Assembly: GCA_021292105.1 (NCBI GenBank)
Contig: CM037869.1
Coordinates: 51,019,851 to 51,083,850 of the forward strand
DNA length: 64,000 nt
Reading direction: 5' to 3'
Source: Anadara kagoshimensis
Lineage: Eukaryota > Mollusca > Bivalvia > Arcoida > Arcidae
The notes beneath the pieces are model-generated. The model made no database searches, had not been told where the DNA came from, and saw only the letters and a program-made list of their open reading frames with translations. Below, piece by piece: positions 12,168 through 22,559 of this stretch. The stretch's first letter is position 1, and every line of letters begins with the position of its first letter. The position numbers and the translations under genes are program-made.

Positions 12168-12382
12168 CAGTGTAGGCCTGCTGAAAGTCTAACAATGAAC
12201 GAAAAGGAGTCTATGCTTGCCAAGTGAATGTTCGAAGTATGGATACAAGGTATTAGTGGACGAATTGATACCGGCAGATAAAATAGCAGCTGCCGAAATG
12301 CTGTCGTGTAGCTCACGAGTGACCCAGATAGAGCTGCCGATTCTTTAGCTCAGTTTTAAACTGTCGACAGGCCTGAGCTGTA
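12168..12382. mobile_element. MITE family F
   Basis: Left end CAGTGTAGGCCTGCTGAAAG and right end CGACAGGCCTGAGCTGTA are the family termini. The interior holds AATAGCAGCTGCCGAAATG and AGAGCTGCCGATTC. It lies at the start of a local tandem triplication that repeats its right half. Confidence 0.75.
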
Positions 12383-13265
12383 GTTTTTCGTCATCTTCAT
12401 ATTACAGATTAGTATTTGAATGGATTGTAGAACAGGTCCGCGTTTCACAACCATTCCTTAGCTAAGATTTTCCTTAACTTAAATTTAGCAAATTTTTGTT
12501 ATCTCTTTTTGAAACTATTGGTGAATATTTTTGTCAAAACTTAATGCAGATGTTTTAATCTAGAAGTAATCTTAAAAATGACACCTTAAATTCCACAATA
12601 TTTTGAAAATTAACAAAATTATAATTTGCAAGATTTAAGTTAAGGAAAATCTTAGCTAAGGAAAGATTGTGAAACCGGGGCCTATTTTTAATGAACAGCT
12701 ACGAAGATGCCTTTTTTAAATCGAGTCAAAAACGGAAGAACCACAGTCTAGAGAAAACACTGTTTTTATTAATTTTTAGCTGAAATGTCGATTCGGCACT
12801 TAGTTTTTAGGTTAGTATTTAAACTTTGGATAAGTCTTTACGAAATTGTTCACCATCTTAAGTTCTTAACATTGCAGATCAGTATTTGGATGGATTAAAG
12901 AACTGTTTTTAATAAGAACCTGTTTCCGATTTTGGACTACGAAGATATTTTTTTTAAATCTCGTCAAAAATGAAAAAACGCACTCTTGAGAAAGCACTGC
13001 TTTTATTAACCAATAATTTTCGCTAACGAGTGACGGAGATGAGTTGCTGAATCCACACTTATTTCTGAGCTCAGTGGTCTGAACAGTAGTTTTCACAATC
13101 TTAAGTTCTTAACATTTCGGATAAGTATTTGAATGAATTATGGAACTGTTTTGATGAGCAACTGATATTGATTTTGAACTAAGAAGATGGACTTTTAAAA
13201 ATATCGCATTCAAAAGGGAAAAAACCGCACTCTCTGGAGAAAAACACTGCTTTTATTATCCAATA
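12383..13265. repeat. tandem triplication, unit about 250 bp
   Basis: Landmarks recur three times: TCTTAAGTTCTTAACATT (or its relative), CAGTATTTGGATGGATT, GAACTGTTTTTAATAAG, CTACGAAGATG and GAGAAAACACTG..TTTTATTA. Remains of the F-family right end (GAGATGAGTTGCTGAATC and CTGAGCTCAGTGGTC) recur within the units, so an F insertion predates the triplication. Unit 1 is interrupted by the MITE at 12435-12682. Confidence 0.7.
12435..12682. mobile_element. MITE with about 58-bp TIRs
   Basis: The two ends are inverted repeats: GCGTTTCACAACCATTCC then TTAGCTAAGATTTTCCTTAA on the left, and the reverse complement of CTTAGCTAAGGAAAGATTG and GTGAAACCGGGGCC on the right. It interrupts unit 1 of the local triplication between AGAAC and TTTTTAAT, which are contiguous in unit 2. 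No coding capacity. Confidence 0.75.
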
Positions 13266-13392
13266 ATAGGTATGATGTTGCATATAAATTATTGAATGAA
13301 AATGAAATTCCAGTTTTATTGATATGTAAAACTGTTACAAATACTCTGAAAGAACTTCAAAAGCTTCAAAGGCAAAGAGCTGTTAATTAGAG

Positions 13393-13908
13393 TAATGGTT
13401 GGTTGATTGAATGTTGCTTGACATCGCATCAGCAATGTGTCAACTACTTTATTAAACTCTCTGGATAATCCATGAAAAAGTTCATGTATTCATGTGAAGT
13501 GCAACTTTGTTATATAGTTTGCCTTGTGATATCGCGCACTCAGGACGACTTTAACGTGTTTGTCAACAGAGTCAGTACACCGCAAACAAGCGTACCACTC
13601 CCCCGGCAGTCACATTATACTGACACCGGGGAAACTAGTAAAGGCAAACGGCAAGGAATATTGTCAGTAATAGTTTTTCCGGCCTACTCAGTCCTCAAAC
13701 ACAACTGAAGCTATATAACTAAATGGTATACATGATTACCAGGATATGACAATGTGCCATTGTGTGTATAAGAAGAGCAGGTAACTCAATCTAAATGTCT
13801 TCGAGTTTGTCCTTTTGAAATATGTAGTTTGAGCGGGACTCGAACTCACAGCAGTGAGAGATCCTGGATTTGTAGACTAACGTATTATCCATTAGGCCAC
13901 CGGGGCCT
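13393..13908 (-). mobile_element. tRNA-Arg-derived SINE, family B, interrupted
   Basis: In reverse orientation the 3' tail comes first (TGAATGTTGCTTGACATCG), then the body (CAGAGTCAGTACACCGCAAA), then the tRNA-like head at about 13835-13908. On the minus strand the head has the A box GTGGCCTAATGGATAA and B box GAGTTCGAGTCCC. GTGGCCTAATGGATAAGGC is typical of animal tRNA-Arg. About 160 bp of other sequence (13656-13822) lies between body and head. Confidence 0.85.
13656..13822. repeat. dispersed segment, paired with 14751-14873
   Basis: TTGTCAGTAATAGTTT..CCGCCTACTCA..., GATTACCAGGATATGA and ATGTCTTCGAGTTTGTCC are shared with 14751-14873 in the same order and orientation. Here it sits inside a family-B SINE. 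It is either an inserted short element or part of a longer SINE-B variant. Confidence 0.6.
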
Positions 13909-14439
13909 TACTGAAGTAATTGGGTTTTAAGTCCAGTCAAGATTTTTTCGTTTACTGGTAGTATATAACGAGACGATTGATAGAGTAATTTATCTAGCAG
14001 TAAATAAGAACTCTTAAAAACTTATTACAGATTTTTAGGCCGAACTAAATTAGTTCGTTGGATATTTTGAAAAAGATAAAGTGGAGCTAGCGGTTTAAAA
14101 ATTAAAGTTTGTTGTTTTTTTATTTTATACCATGGCATGAAAAATGGACCAAAAATTGTAATGCGGGATTTTACCAGAATTTAGGACTGGCAGAATTCAG
14201 GACTGGCGGAAAACCATTTGAAACTGAATATTTTTTATTTAATTTTTTATTATTTCTAAATTTTACAGGCGGGCGGATCGTACCAACTTACAAATTATTT
14301 TGGCTTTGCCTTACGTACATTGTATATATATATTATATATATATATACTATGTTTCGTATACGATTTCTTTTTTATATATCGGGCTTGAATGTAAATACA
14401 GTGTGGACGTTTTAATTACGAGTAATTAGTCAAGATTCA

Positions 14440-14720
14440 CTTTCTCCTCACAAGGGAATGTAGGGAAACCAGAGTGTCAGAAGAAAACCATCGACTTTCG
14501 ACAATGGGAACTGACAAACTCGAATCTGTCCCGACTCGACCCTAGGAAGTGATAGGTGTTTTACGGTAAGCGAGCGATTTAGTAACTCGGTCATCGAGTT
14601 CTTTCAAGGGATATGTACATGCGACCTGGTAACGCCTGTTTAAGATTTGGTCGACCAGAATCATATACCCTCAGCGATGAGACGCATTGGGTTTGAAGGA
14701 GTTGCCCACTCGACCAACGC
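14440..14720 (-). repeat. dispersed repeat, mollusc-type
   Basis: Contains GGGAAACCAGAGTGTCAGAA, AAAACCATCGACTTTCGACA and ATCGAGTTCTTTCAAGG. A related phrase occurs at 48770-48850 (GAGGAAATCGGGGTACCCGG). From memory such 'aaaccggagtacccggagaaaacc' sequences are common in bivalve DNA. Class not determined. Confidence 0.45.
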
Positions 14721-14750
14721 AATCATTTTTATTGTATTATAGCAAGGTGT

Positions 14751-14873
14751 TGTCAGTAATAGTTTATTCCGCCTACTCACTCATCCAACACAGTTGAAGC
14801 TGTATTACTAAACTTAGTAGGTGTATGATTACCAGGATATGATATTGTGTTCACCAGATGTCTTCGAGTTTGT
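14751..14873. repeat. second copy of the 13656-13822 segment
   Basis: Shares several exact blocks with 13656-13822, including GATTACCAGGATATGA and GTCTTCGAGTTTGTCC, but has a deletion in the middle. No SINE-B head or body flanks it. Confidence 0.6.
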
Positions 14874-15034
14874 CCTTGTTTTTCTTTTTTCCACCCTACA
14901 CCTTTGAATACCATATCCCTGAACAGAATGGGACATATTATGGACTAGATCCTGAGTATTTATTTCCCTTTCACATAATGCTACTTATGGTTTTGATTAA
15001 TTATGTCCCTTTTTCACTTTTTCATCATTGCGAT

Positions 15035-15115
15035 CTTTCCCAACAGTGTAAAATGCAAAAATGTAAAACGGGTGTGGCATGCTCAACCAAGCGGTGCTCG
15101 TGTTTTGTTTTGATG
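15035..15115 (+). pseudogene. cysteine-rich coding relic
   Basis: One frame translates to QCKMQKCKTGVACSTKRCSC, a C-x(3)-K-C-K-x(4)-C-x(3)-R-C-x-C pattern. Comparable CxCKxGxC..RCxC modules occur in proteins carried by animal DNA transposons and integrases (recall). The surrounding 128-codon frame (14858-15244) begins in repeat DNA and runs into a reverse-oriented E repeat at 15143, so this is at best a fragment. No transposase core is visible. Confidence 0.25.
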
Positions 15116-15142
15116 TGGGAATGGTTTCTTTTAGCCCCCACA

Positions 15143-15290
15143 CCCGAATCACAATTCAGAAGCAAAGCAAAAACTTTGGAACTGACAAGTCAGGCCAGAC
15201 ACGCGAACTTCCACCAGGGAAGTGAGGCCGGGTGCTCCGGTTAAGTAAGCACCTCCTGTTTAACTAGCTACATCCGATAGTATAGTAAGT
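15143..15290 (-). repeat. dispersed repeat E
   Basis: Reverse-orientation copy: CACAATTCAGAAGCAAAGC, AACTGACAAGTCAGGCCAGA, CTTCCACCAGGGAAGTGAGG, CCGGGTGCTCCGG and CACCTCCTGTTTAACTAGCT, the full module order. Confidence 0.75.
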
Positions 15291-15950
15291 TATAACACAT
15301 ATAACTACATAAAAAGTATAACTTTAGCAGAGTAGAATTTTTACATTTTATTTGTATTTAAAATAAAATACGCTTATAATTTATGAATAAGTCAATATTA
15401 AGTGGGAATTTTAATATTTTACCAGCCACATTCATTTGTTAGCAAAATCGGTAAAATTTGTAATTTACATGTATAAGCTATGTATCTGCGGCTAGGAATA
15501 AAATACTACGATGGATAATGTTAAATTTTGACTAACATGAAATCAGTGAAAATAAATAAATAAATACATTGTAAATAAATAAATAAAAAACAATCAAATC
15601 AAAGGTTTGATTAAATGAATGGGGTTTTGTGCTCCATTCAAGAATATTTCACTTACATCAAGACGCCACCAGGTATATACCAACTGAAATACCGTAGTGT
15701 TATTTTCATATAATATACATGCATATTTTTTTTTTAAATTATCATTAAAAGTATATATTGTCGCACAGTATTTATCGAATATATTAATTACGAACTTCCA
15801 GCACTAGACGATCGTTCGCATCGGTATAGGGATATATATTTTTTGAAAAGTATATAAGTTTTAAAGAAACGGAATAAAATGCAAAAAGAATTGTAATATT
15901 TACCATATTTGATTGTCATTTGTTCTATTTCAATCAGAAATCTGAACAAT

Positions 15951-16182
15951 ACAGTACAGACCTGTCGATAGTTTAGAAACGAGCTAACAAAAATGGGTTG
16001 AAGCTCAGCTGCCCACTGACCGAGACATATGGATATGTAGTGTCCAAAAATCTGTCAAGATATTGATAACAGCCACCAGAATAGCTAACAAGTTGCGAGA
16101 TGACACAGCCGATTCTCTTCTAATTCGTTTCACGTACACGTACATTTAGCTAAGTGTTTAACTTTAGACATGCCTGTTCTGT
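15951..16182. mobile_element. MITE family F
   Basis: Left end is TA then CAGTACAGACCTGTCGATAG, the least degraded left terminus in the window. The right end is TTTAGACATGCCTGTTCTG followed by TA. Flanking TA dinucleotides fit a Tc1/mariner-type target. Confidence 0.85.
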
Positions 16183-16283
16183 ACGAATATGATTACATTC
16201 CATAAATCAAAGTCAACTTGTCACACAATTATCAATTACCCGTTTCTGAGGAGAATACGATTGTTATGTCGGTTGATTATAAT

Positions 16284-16628
16284 CAGTAAAGGCCTGTCGA
16301 AAGTTTAACACTGAACTTAACAAAAAGGAATCGAAAAACGGCTGATGAGCGGCTGAAGTATGGATTTCTAGTGACCAAAAAAACAGAGATGTACATGTAC
16401 AGTCCTGCCAAAAGTTTAACATTAGGCTAACGAATTTCGAAATAGTGTCGAATCAATAGCTTATTATCTCTAATCGTTAGCTATGCCTTACTAGCATTTC
16501 TATATCTATATATTTCGACAGGTCTTATCGGCCACTAGATATCCATATCTCGGCCACTTGGCAGCCGAGATTCAACCCCTTTCGTAAGGCTAAGCTCATT
16601 GTTAAATATCTGACGAGTCTCTACTGTA
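16284..16628. mobile_element. nested pair of family F MITEs
   Basis: Two left termini (CAGTAAAGGCCTGTCGAAAG at 16284 and CAGTCCTGCCAAAAG at 16400) and two right termini (near 16515 and 16628, the latter ending CTACTGTA) lie within 345 bp. One F copy appears inserted in another or adjacent to a truncated one. Confidence 0.65.
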
Positions 16629-17365
16629 ACAACTGCTAAGAAGCTGTGGAGACAAGATATATATTCATTATGAAGTTAACGAGGGACTGCATATTCAACA
16701 CTTTTCGTTAAATGTTAATTTTGAAGCAGCACGGTAGTATTCATTTATGAATTATTCCTTAATGAGGAGCATATGAAAGGTTAATTAATAAGACTGATGA
16801 TACTAATACGGTCATCAGTTTACTCTTCATAATATGTTGACATCTGAAGAGATTCTAATGACCCAATGTACACAAATAACTATACATGTTTAAAACTGCT
16901 GACATCAATACTACATGTATTACAGAATATTTCCAAAACAAACATCATCATTCAACTAGGGATTTTATATTTTTTCCATCAGTTTGAAAAAAAAATAAAA
17001 AAAAAACTTTTTCAAGCGAAAAAGATTTGTTTCAGCTCTCAACTGCTGCATAAACTTCAATATTTAAATTCTATGGATGGAATTTGACATGATGATTGCA
17101 ATACAAACCTATGGCACATATAAATTGGTATAGTTATTTATGGATGGATAGGTGACAATAATTCGTTCGTTTAGTACATGCATAAAATTGAAATGTGACT
17201 AATTGTATTGAAATTGAAAAACTTTTTGAAAGAACAGTATGCAAGTATTGAAACAGTTTTAAAATCCGGCGACATGGATTCTCTTTTAAAATGCTACTCG
17301 CTTATTTAAAGAAATTGGATTGTGCAACGACATTAATGTAAATCCACACTAATAGTGCTTATAAA

Positions 17366-17412
17366 AACAAATATATCAGTCTATGCCAAAATTACAATCC
17401 AAAAGAAAAGTA
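17366..17412 (-). repeat. E-module tail fragment
   Basis: AATATATCAGTCTATGCC and ATTACAATCCAAAAGAAAAG match the reversed 3' part of E, as at 21.3 and 63.1 kb. Confidence 0.5.
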
Positions 17413-17572
17413 AACACTTTGAAAATTTGCTATTTAAGCTAATTTGTTCTTTGACAAGACGTTTCTATGCATTATTTTATAAGCAAATTTAAAGTTAAAA
17501 CAATTCTCAAGTATAGGCAAACAACCTTGACCTGTCCGCTAAATCTTAAATTTCAATATTTATTACGGACCA

Positions 17573-17791
17573 CAGGGGCGGATCCAGGATTTTTTGAAAG
17601 GGGGGGTTGAGAACTATCCAGGGTTTTTTGAAAGGGGGGGGGGGGTTGAGAACTATACAGGATTTTTTTTTTTTTTAAAGGGGATGAGAATTATATCAAT
17701 GCTAGATGCGAGCGCCGAAGGCGCGAGCTTCCAGAGACGATGGGTCTAGGGCCGATGAGGGCCAAGAAAATAATTTTAATCAGTCAATATC

Positions 17792-17844
<53 letters not shown>

Positions 17845-17900
17845 AAATTTTTCAAAGGGGGGTTGCAACCCCCGCAACCCCTCCCCTAAATCCGCCACTG
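17573..17900. mobile_element. hAT-like MITE, CAGGGGCGGATCC ends, 5-bp TSD
   Basis: Left terminus CAGGGGCGGATCCAGG; the right terminus reads CAGTGGCGGATTTAGGGG on the opposite strand. The pentamer GACCA lies immediately outside both ends (17568-17572 and 17901-17905). The interior has G runs and a long CT microsatellite (about 17790-17841). CAGGGGCG termini are typical of hAT elements, which normally duplicate 8 bp; 5 bp is seen here and in three relatives in this window. Confidence 0.8.
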
Positions 17901-18338
17901 GACCAACAGGGGCCAGAACAATTGTGTAAAAGGAACACAGATGATTATCTACATCATGGGGAACCATGCGCTGTGTATGTAATAACTGTTACTTCTAACA
18001 ATATCCATGTATTGGTTTGATCATCGTATATGAATAGTCCTAATGAAAAATCAAAACAGACAGGTCAAAGTTGTCTGCCTGTCTATCGCTAAAATCAATA
18101 CAAACATTTTCATTAATTTTAAATAGTTTGCAAAATTACATAAATTGCTTTTCGAAAGAATATAAACAAGATCAAAGTCGTTCTCCAGGGAACATAAACA
18201 TGACTCAGAAATCTTTTATATGTATTTTACTGTTATCATCGGTTCATACAGATTGTCTTGTTAAGAGATATACGTTTTAATGCATTAATGCAATGCATAT
18301 TTATATGAGAGAACATTTGAAAATAAAACTAGAAAAAC

Positions 18339-18763
18339 TGTGAGCCACATAGCAGTGTTGCCGTATAAACATGTTCCAACGCGTCTTTGTGGGGAATTTC
18401 AACGCAAAAAGGGGACGCTTTAATGCGGCAAAAGGGCTACCTTCCGCCGCATAAAGAAAACATTTAAAGCACGATACCAATATCCTTCACTATCATCACC
18501 TACGCCTCCACCATCATTACCACCTTCACCAAAAACACCATCAATATCATCGCCGTTTTTGTCGAGATATAAGCTCTTTTTAAAACTCGTTAAAATTGGT
18601 CCTCCTTATTCGTCAAAAAGGCACCCTTGCGCCGCATATAAGCAACACATTTTTATGCGTTGAATGCCGCCGCATAAACGTGGCGGACCTCTTTATGCGT
18701 TGAAATTCCCCACATAGACATGTCGGGCGCGTTTATGCAGCAACACCGCTATGTGGCGTAACA
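18339..18763. mobile_element. TIR element family C, copy 1
   Basis: Ends AGCCACATAGCAGTGTTGCC and, in reverse, TGTTACGCCACATAGCGGTG. Subterminal GCATAAA/TTTATGC motifs recur at each side, and the centre contains CACTATCATCACCTACGCC, the reverse complement of the motif amplified in copy 5. No convincing target-site duplication (AAAAAC versus AACCAC). No coding capacity. Confidence 0.85.
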
Positions 18764-18778
18764 AACCACAAGCTCACA

Positions 18779-18995
18779 AAAATACCCCCCCGCTTTTTAA
18801 ATTTTTAAATAGGAGGTGCACATCTACATTATCACAAAGATTGTGTGAAAGTTTCATGAAAATCCATTAAAGGGTTTAGGAGGAGCTGCGGATAAGAGAT
18901 AGGTACCCTAAGATGTAACGGAAGGACGGAGGGACGGACACACGGGCGGACACCCCTATCACTATATACCCCCACTTTTTAAGCGGGGGTATAAT
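18779..18995. mobile_element. dispersed element with ATACCCCC inverted ends
   Basis: The left end ATACCCCCCCGCTTTTTAAA and the right end (reversed) TATACCCCCGCTTAAAAAGT are inverted repeats. The body has GAAAGTTTCATGAAAATCC and a GGACGGAGGGACGGAC stretch. It lies 16 bp from C copy 1. GGAC-rich repeats of this kind are familiar in mollusc DNA (recall). Confidence 0.55.
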
Positions 18996-19210
18996 AAAGT
19001 ATTTAGTTTTTAATAAGAAAACAAATTGGTTAAAAAGAATGACGGATAGAAGTAAAAAGTATGTACTCACAGGAAAACGAAATACATAACAAATTTTTGT
19101 TATATGTTTATTATCAGATGCAAACAGCACTGATATGTCATAAAAATTGTTGGATCCACGCAATACATGGGTAGTGTTGGGATTTGCAGTTAAACCATAA
19201 ACTTTGCGTG

Positions 19211-19778
19211 TTTTCCACAATGTTGACGGTGTTAATACCTGTGTTTGCATGTTTACCACAATATTGACGGTGTTAATACCTGTGTTTGCATGTTTTCTAC
19301 AATGTTGACGGTGTTAATACCTGTGTTTGCATGTTTTCCACAATGTTGACGGTGTTAATACCTGTGTTTGCATGTTTACCACAATATTGACGGTGTTAAT
19401 ACCTGTGTTTGCATGTTTTCCACAATGTTGACGGTGTTAATACCTGTGTTTGCATGTTTACCACAATATTGACGGTGTTAATATCTGTGTTTGCATGTTT
19501 ACCACAATGTTGATGGTGTTAATACCTGTGTTTTCATGTTTTCCACAATGTTAACGGTGTTAATACCTGTGTTTGCATGTTTACCACAATGTTGATGGTG
19601 TTAATACCTGTGTTTGCATGTTTACCACAAAATTGACGGTGTTACTATCTGTGTTTGCATGTTTACCACAATGTCGATGGTGTTAATACCTGTGTTTGCA
19701 TGTTTTCCACAATGTTAACGGTGTTAATACCTGTGTTTGCATGTTTACCACAATATTGACGGTGTTAATATCTGTGTT
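19211..19778. repeat. 41-bp minisatellite, about 14 units
   Basis: Regular 41-bp period. Each unit carries TTGACGGTGTTAATACCTGT, then GTTTGCATGTTT and CCACAAT. Units are highly similar, with interspersed variants (ACCACAATA versus TCCACAATG). Not a CRISPR array: there are no unique spacers and the repeats are contiguous. Confidence 0.95.
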
Positions 19779-19789
19779 CTCTATACGTA

Positions 19790-20484
19790 ATTGACCAAAT
19801 GTTATTAAATGTTTTTTGATCGAGGGCACGAATTCTGGTAAATCAATATTTAATAGCTTATATGACTACAAAAAAAACTAAAACAAGATTTCAAATGCAC
19901 GCATCCCAAGTACAAAATTGCTGGCATTTACGACCAGAACACAAACTATAAAAATAACTCGTCTTTAGATCTATCAATTTTCTAGTCTCTTAAAATCTTT
20001 TGTTTTGACAACATATGAATGTTACTATTAATGATTCATGCTCAAATGTGGCTGATTTTAAATTAGTAGCTATACATAACAATTATTTAGGGGGCTTTGG
20101 AGCCATATGGCAGATTATGGACTAGGCAGTCGGCCCAAAAATGATATGGGGACCGAGGCTCCCATGGGAATAATGTCTCATGAGGGGAGATAATTTATAT
20201 AACGATCGGCCCGGAGCTCCGGTCTTATATTCGATTATATTGTCCGGAGTAGTTATAGTGGTTTTCAGTAGAAACTAAAATTTATGGGGAATAACATTAG
20301 TAAATAATGATAGGTACTTTATGGTAAACGTTATAATAATGCCAAAATACTGTACAAGGTGCGAATTTTATATACACCATAGACAAATTGTGTTTCGGTT
20401 TTGTAGTTTGAAACCTTCTGAGATAAAGAAACGGATTTTTTTAGTCAACTGTCCAAACCTGAAAAATTATCCAAAATAGTTCTA
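19790..20484. other. no gene recognised
   Basis: Unique-looking AT-rich DNA with a slightly GC-richer patch at 20090-20230 (GGGGGCTTTGGAGCC..CCCGGAGCTCCGG). No motif that I recognise. Confidence 0.4.
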
Positions 20485-20662
20485 CAGTCAAACCTGCCTG
20501 AAAGGTCACCTCTATATAAGGCCTTCTGCTTATTAATGCCAGTAGATCTGTATTCCAATTGTTCTTTATTCATATTATTTTAACCTGTATATAAAGACCA
20601 CCTGCCCATAAAAGTCACTTTTACTGGTTCCCTTGGGTGGCCTTTACAGACAGATTTGACTG
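20485..20662. mobile_element. MITE family G
   Basis: Left terminus CAGTCAAACCTGCCTGAAAG after TA; right terminus in reverse CAGTCAAATCTGTCTGTAAA. The interior contains TCTTTATTCATATTATTT and ACCTGTATATAAAG. Relatives lie at 25.5, 28.9 and 50.3 kb. TA flanks and CAGT ends suggest a Tc1/mariner or pogo-like origin. Confidence 0.85.
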
Positions 20663-20730
20663 TTATATACTGAAATAGGGATTCAAGGGTGTAAATATGA
20701 TATAAGTACAACTGTAATTAACTAAAGAGT

Positions 20731-21000
20731 TGAGTTAAGTAATGGTGTTTAACGCCCAAGTCAAGAATGTTACACTAATATCGAGAAATCGCCAGCTATA
20801 GTCGTGCCAAGCCCACCGTTACACGGAACCTCGTTTATTTCAAGTTCCCATCCGAAAGATCCTTGACTTTCATTTCGTAATGCCGAGCGCTTTGCGAAAG
20901 AACAGTCTACTTTCAAGTCCTGGGTCAGATCCGGCCGGGTATCGAACTCACCACCTTCCAATTAAGGTGCGAGCACTCTATCAACTGAGCTAACGCAGTG
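20731..21000 (-). mobile_element. tRNA-derived SINE, family A
   Basis: Reverse copy with tail GAGTTAAGTAATGGTGTTTA and CGAGAAATCGCCAGCTATAG, body TCCATCCGAAAG-like segment, and tRNA-like head at about 20935-20998 (AACTGAGCTAACGC as the reversed A-box region). The middle is shortened: 'CTATAG' passes directly into TCGTGCCAAGCC. Confidence 0.85.
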
Positions 21001-21318
21001 ATTTAATTAACTAAAGATTAACTACAGATTTTGTATATCCACTAGATAACAAAATTCTCGATAAAATGTCATTCATCTCATTTCAACTCGATTTTTAAAA
21101 CTTGTAGGTCTTTGTGCTATGAATATTTCTCTTTGAAATTGTTACATTGCATTAACAATATTAATATTATTGCAATTTATTACTGAAATCATGTTTTATC
21201 ACTAAAAACCGTCATCAATTAAGTCTAAATGTTAAATTATATATAAGCCTTTGCTGTGTGATATTTTTCCGACGACTTCTGAATCGAGAATCGGTTTATG
21301 TTTAATATTTTACATTGT

Positions 21319-21655
21319 CGCCGTTCATAAACAAACATACCAATCCATGTTCAAATCGCAATCCAAAAGCAAAATAAAAACTTTGAAACTAACAGTTACA
21401 TATTATACCAGTTTTAATTCTACAGCACTAGACAACCGTTTCAGAATATAATTCCTTATCAGTAGTGCTTGGACAAAAATTACGAAACCAAAATTGTTAT
21501 TAAGATGTTGAAAAGATACCCAAAAGAACCAAAATATTTTTTAATAAATCTAGCTAATGAAATACTTTGCTTGAGGGAGTATACCGTAGTTTTTGACAAG
21601 TTAGGTTGAACACATAAACCTCCACCAGGGAAGTGAGGCCGGGTGCTCCAAAGGG
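21319..21655 (-). repeat. E-module fragments
   Basis: 21319-21390 has AAACATACCAATCCATGTTC, CAATCCAAAAGCAAAATAAA and CTTTGAAACTAACAG; 21592-21655 has TGACAAGTTAGGTTGAACAC and ACCAGGGAAGTGAGGCCGGG. Together they give one E copy in reverse, split by about 200 bp of other DNA. Confidence 0.65.
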
Positions 21656-22294
21656 TATTAATGAACAATTAAAAATCAAACCTCTGTTTCAGTATCTACA
21701 ACCATGCAAATGTTCGTCTATATAGAACAACAAAACCACCTTGACATCTTATAAATTTAAGCACTCAAACATTCAAGAAGCGTTGACTCCTCTCTGCTTT
21801 GCCACGTCCACGAAACTTTTGTCAATATTTTTACGTTCAAAGTAAAACTACAATTTTGCGATTAATGAATTTTTTAAATTCCAGATTGAAGACAAGCCAT
21901 TGAACAAGAAAAATTAACTGGGACAATTTGTTGAGTTAGTGCATTAATACTGTTCATATACCATTACGGAACTATTAACACTTTAACATTTCATCGAAAA
22001 ATAACGTCAATCTGAGAAAAGAAATTCATATTGAGAGTAATGCTTAAATTGTAAATATGTGTGTTTAGTATTGTTTGTTTTACCCACTGAACCAACAAAT
22101 CCATTACAAGACTACGCGTTTCACCCGGATACTTTCTTTTAGGAGATCAAAGGACTTTGTATACTTTGTTAAAAGCACCTTCCTGAATTTTCGTTTTGAT
22201 CTAAAACAAAGAGATTTAATCGTTGGTTAATTTAGACAAGGTTCATTCTAATCGTTTTTTCCGGTTTCTCTATTTATACCAAGGAGTCATGCAC

Positions 22295-22420
22295 TGTAAC
22301 GCCACATAGCGCTGCGTTGAACGCCGCCGGATATACGTAGCCGACCACTTTATGCGTTGAAAATCCCCGTACTGACGTGTCGGGCGTGTTTATGCGGCAA
22401 CAAGGCTATGTGGCATTATA
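22295..22420. mobile_element. TIR element family C, copy 2 (126 bp, deleted)
   Basis: Terminus TGTAACGCCACATAGCGCTG at the left and, reversed, TATAATGCCACATAGCC at the right. Most of the interior is missing. The hexamer ATGCAC lies directly outside both ends (22289-22294 and 22421-22426), a clear 6-bp target-site duplication containing TGCAC, the complement of GTGCA. Confidence 0.85.
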
Positions 22421-22559
22421 ATGCACGCATAAATCCTGTGTAACAGACAATAGCGATGGAAGCTACGTTACTTTTAATAAATACTGCGAAATCTCGTTAC
22501 ATTTTCTCTAAACAACTTTGCCACTTTGCTTATTAACACAAAGTCTCAAAACCAGTTTT

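Noticed and set aside
14858..15244. 128-codon frame as an intact gene
   Set aside because: It starts in repeat sequence and ends in a reverse E repeat. Only the short cysteine-rich centre is of interest.
19211..19778. CRISPR-like regular repeats
   Set aside because: Repeats are contiguous 41-bp units with no unique spacers, in a eukaryotic repeat-rich setting with no cas-like genes.
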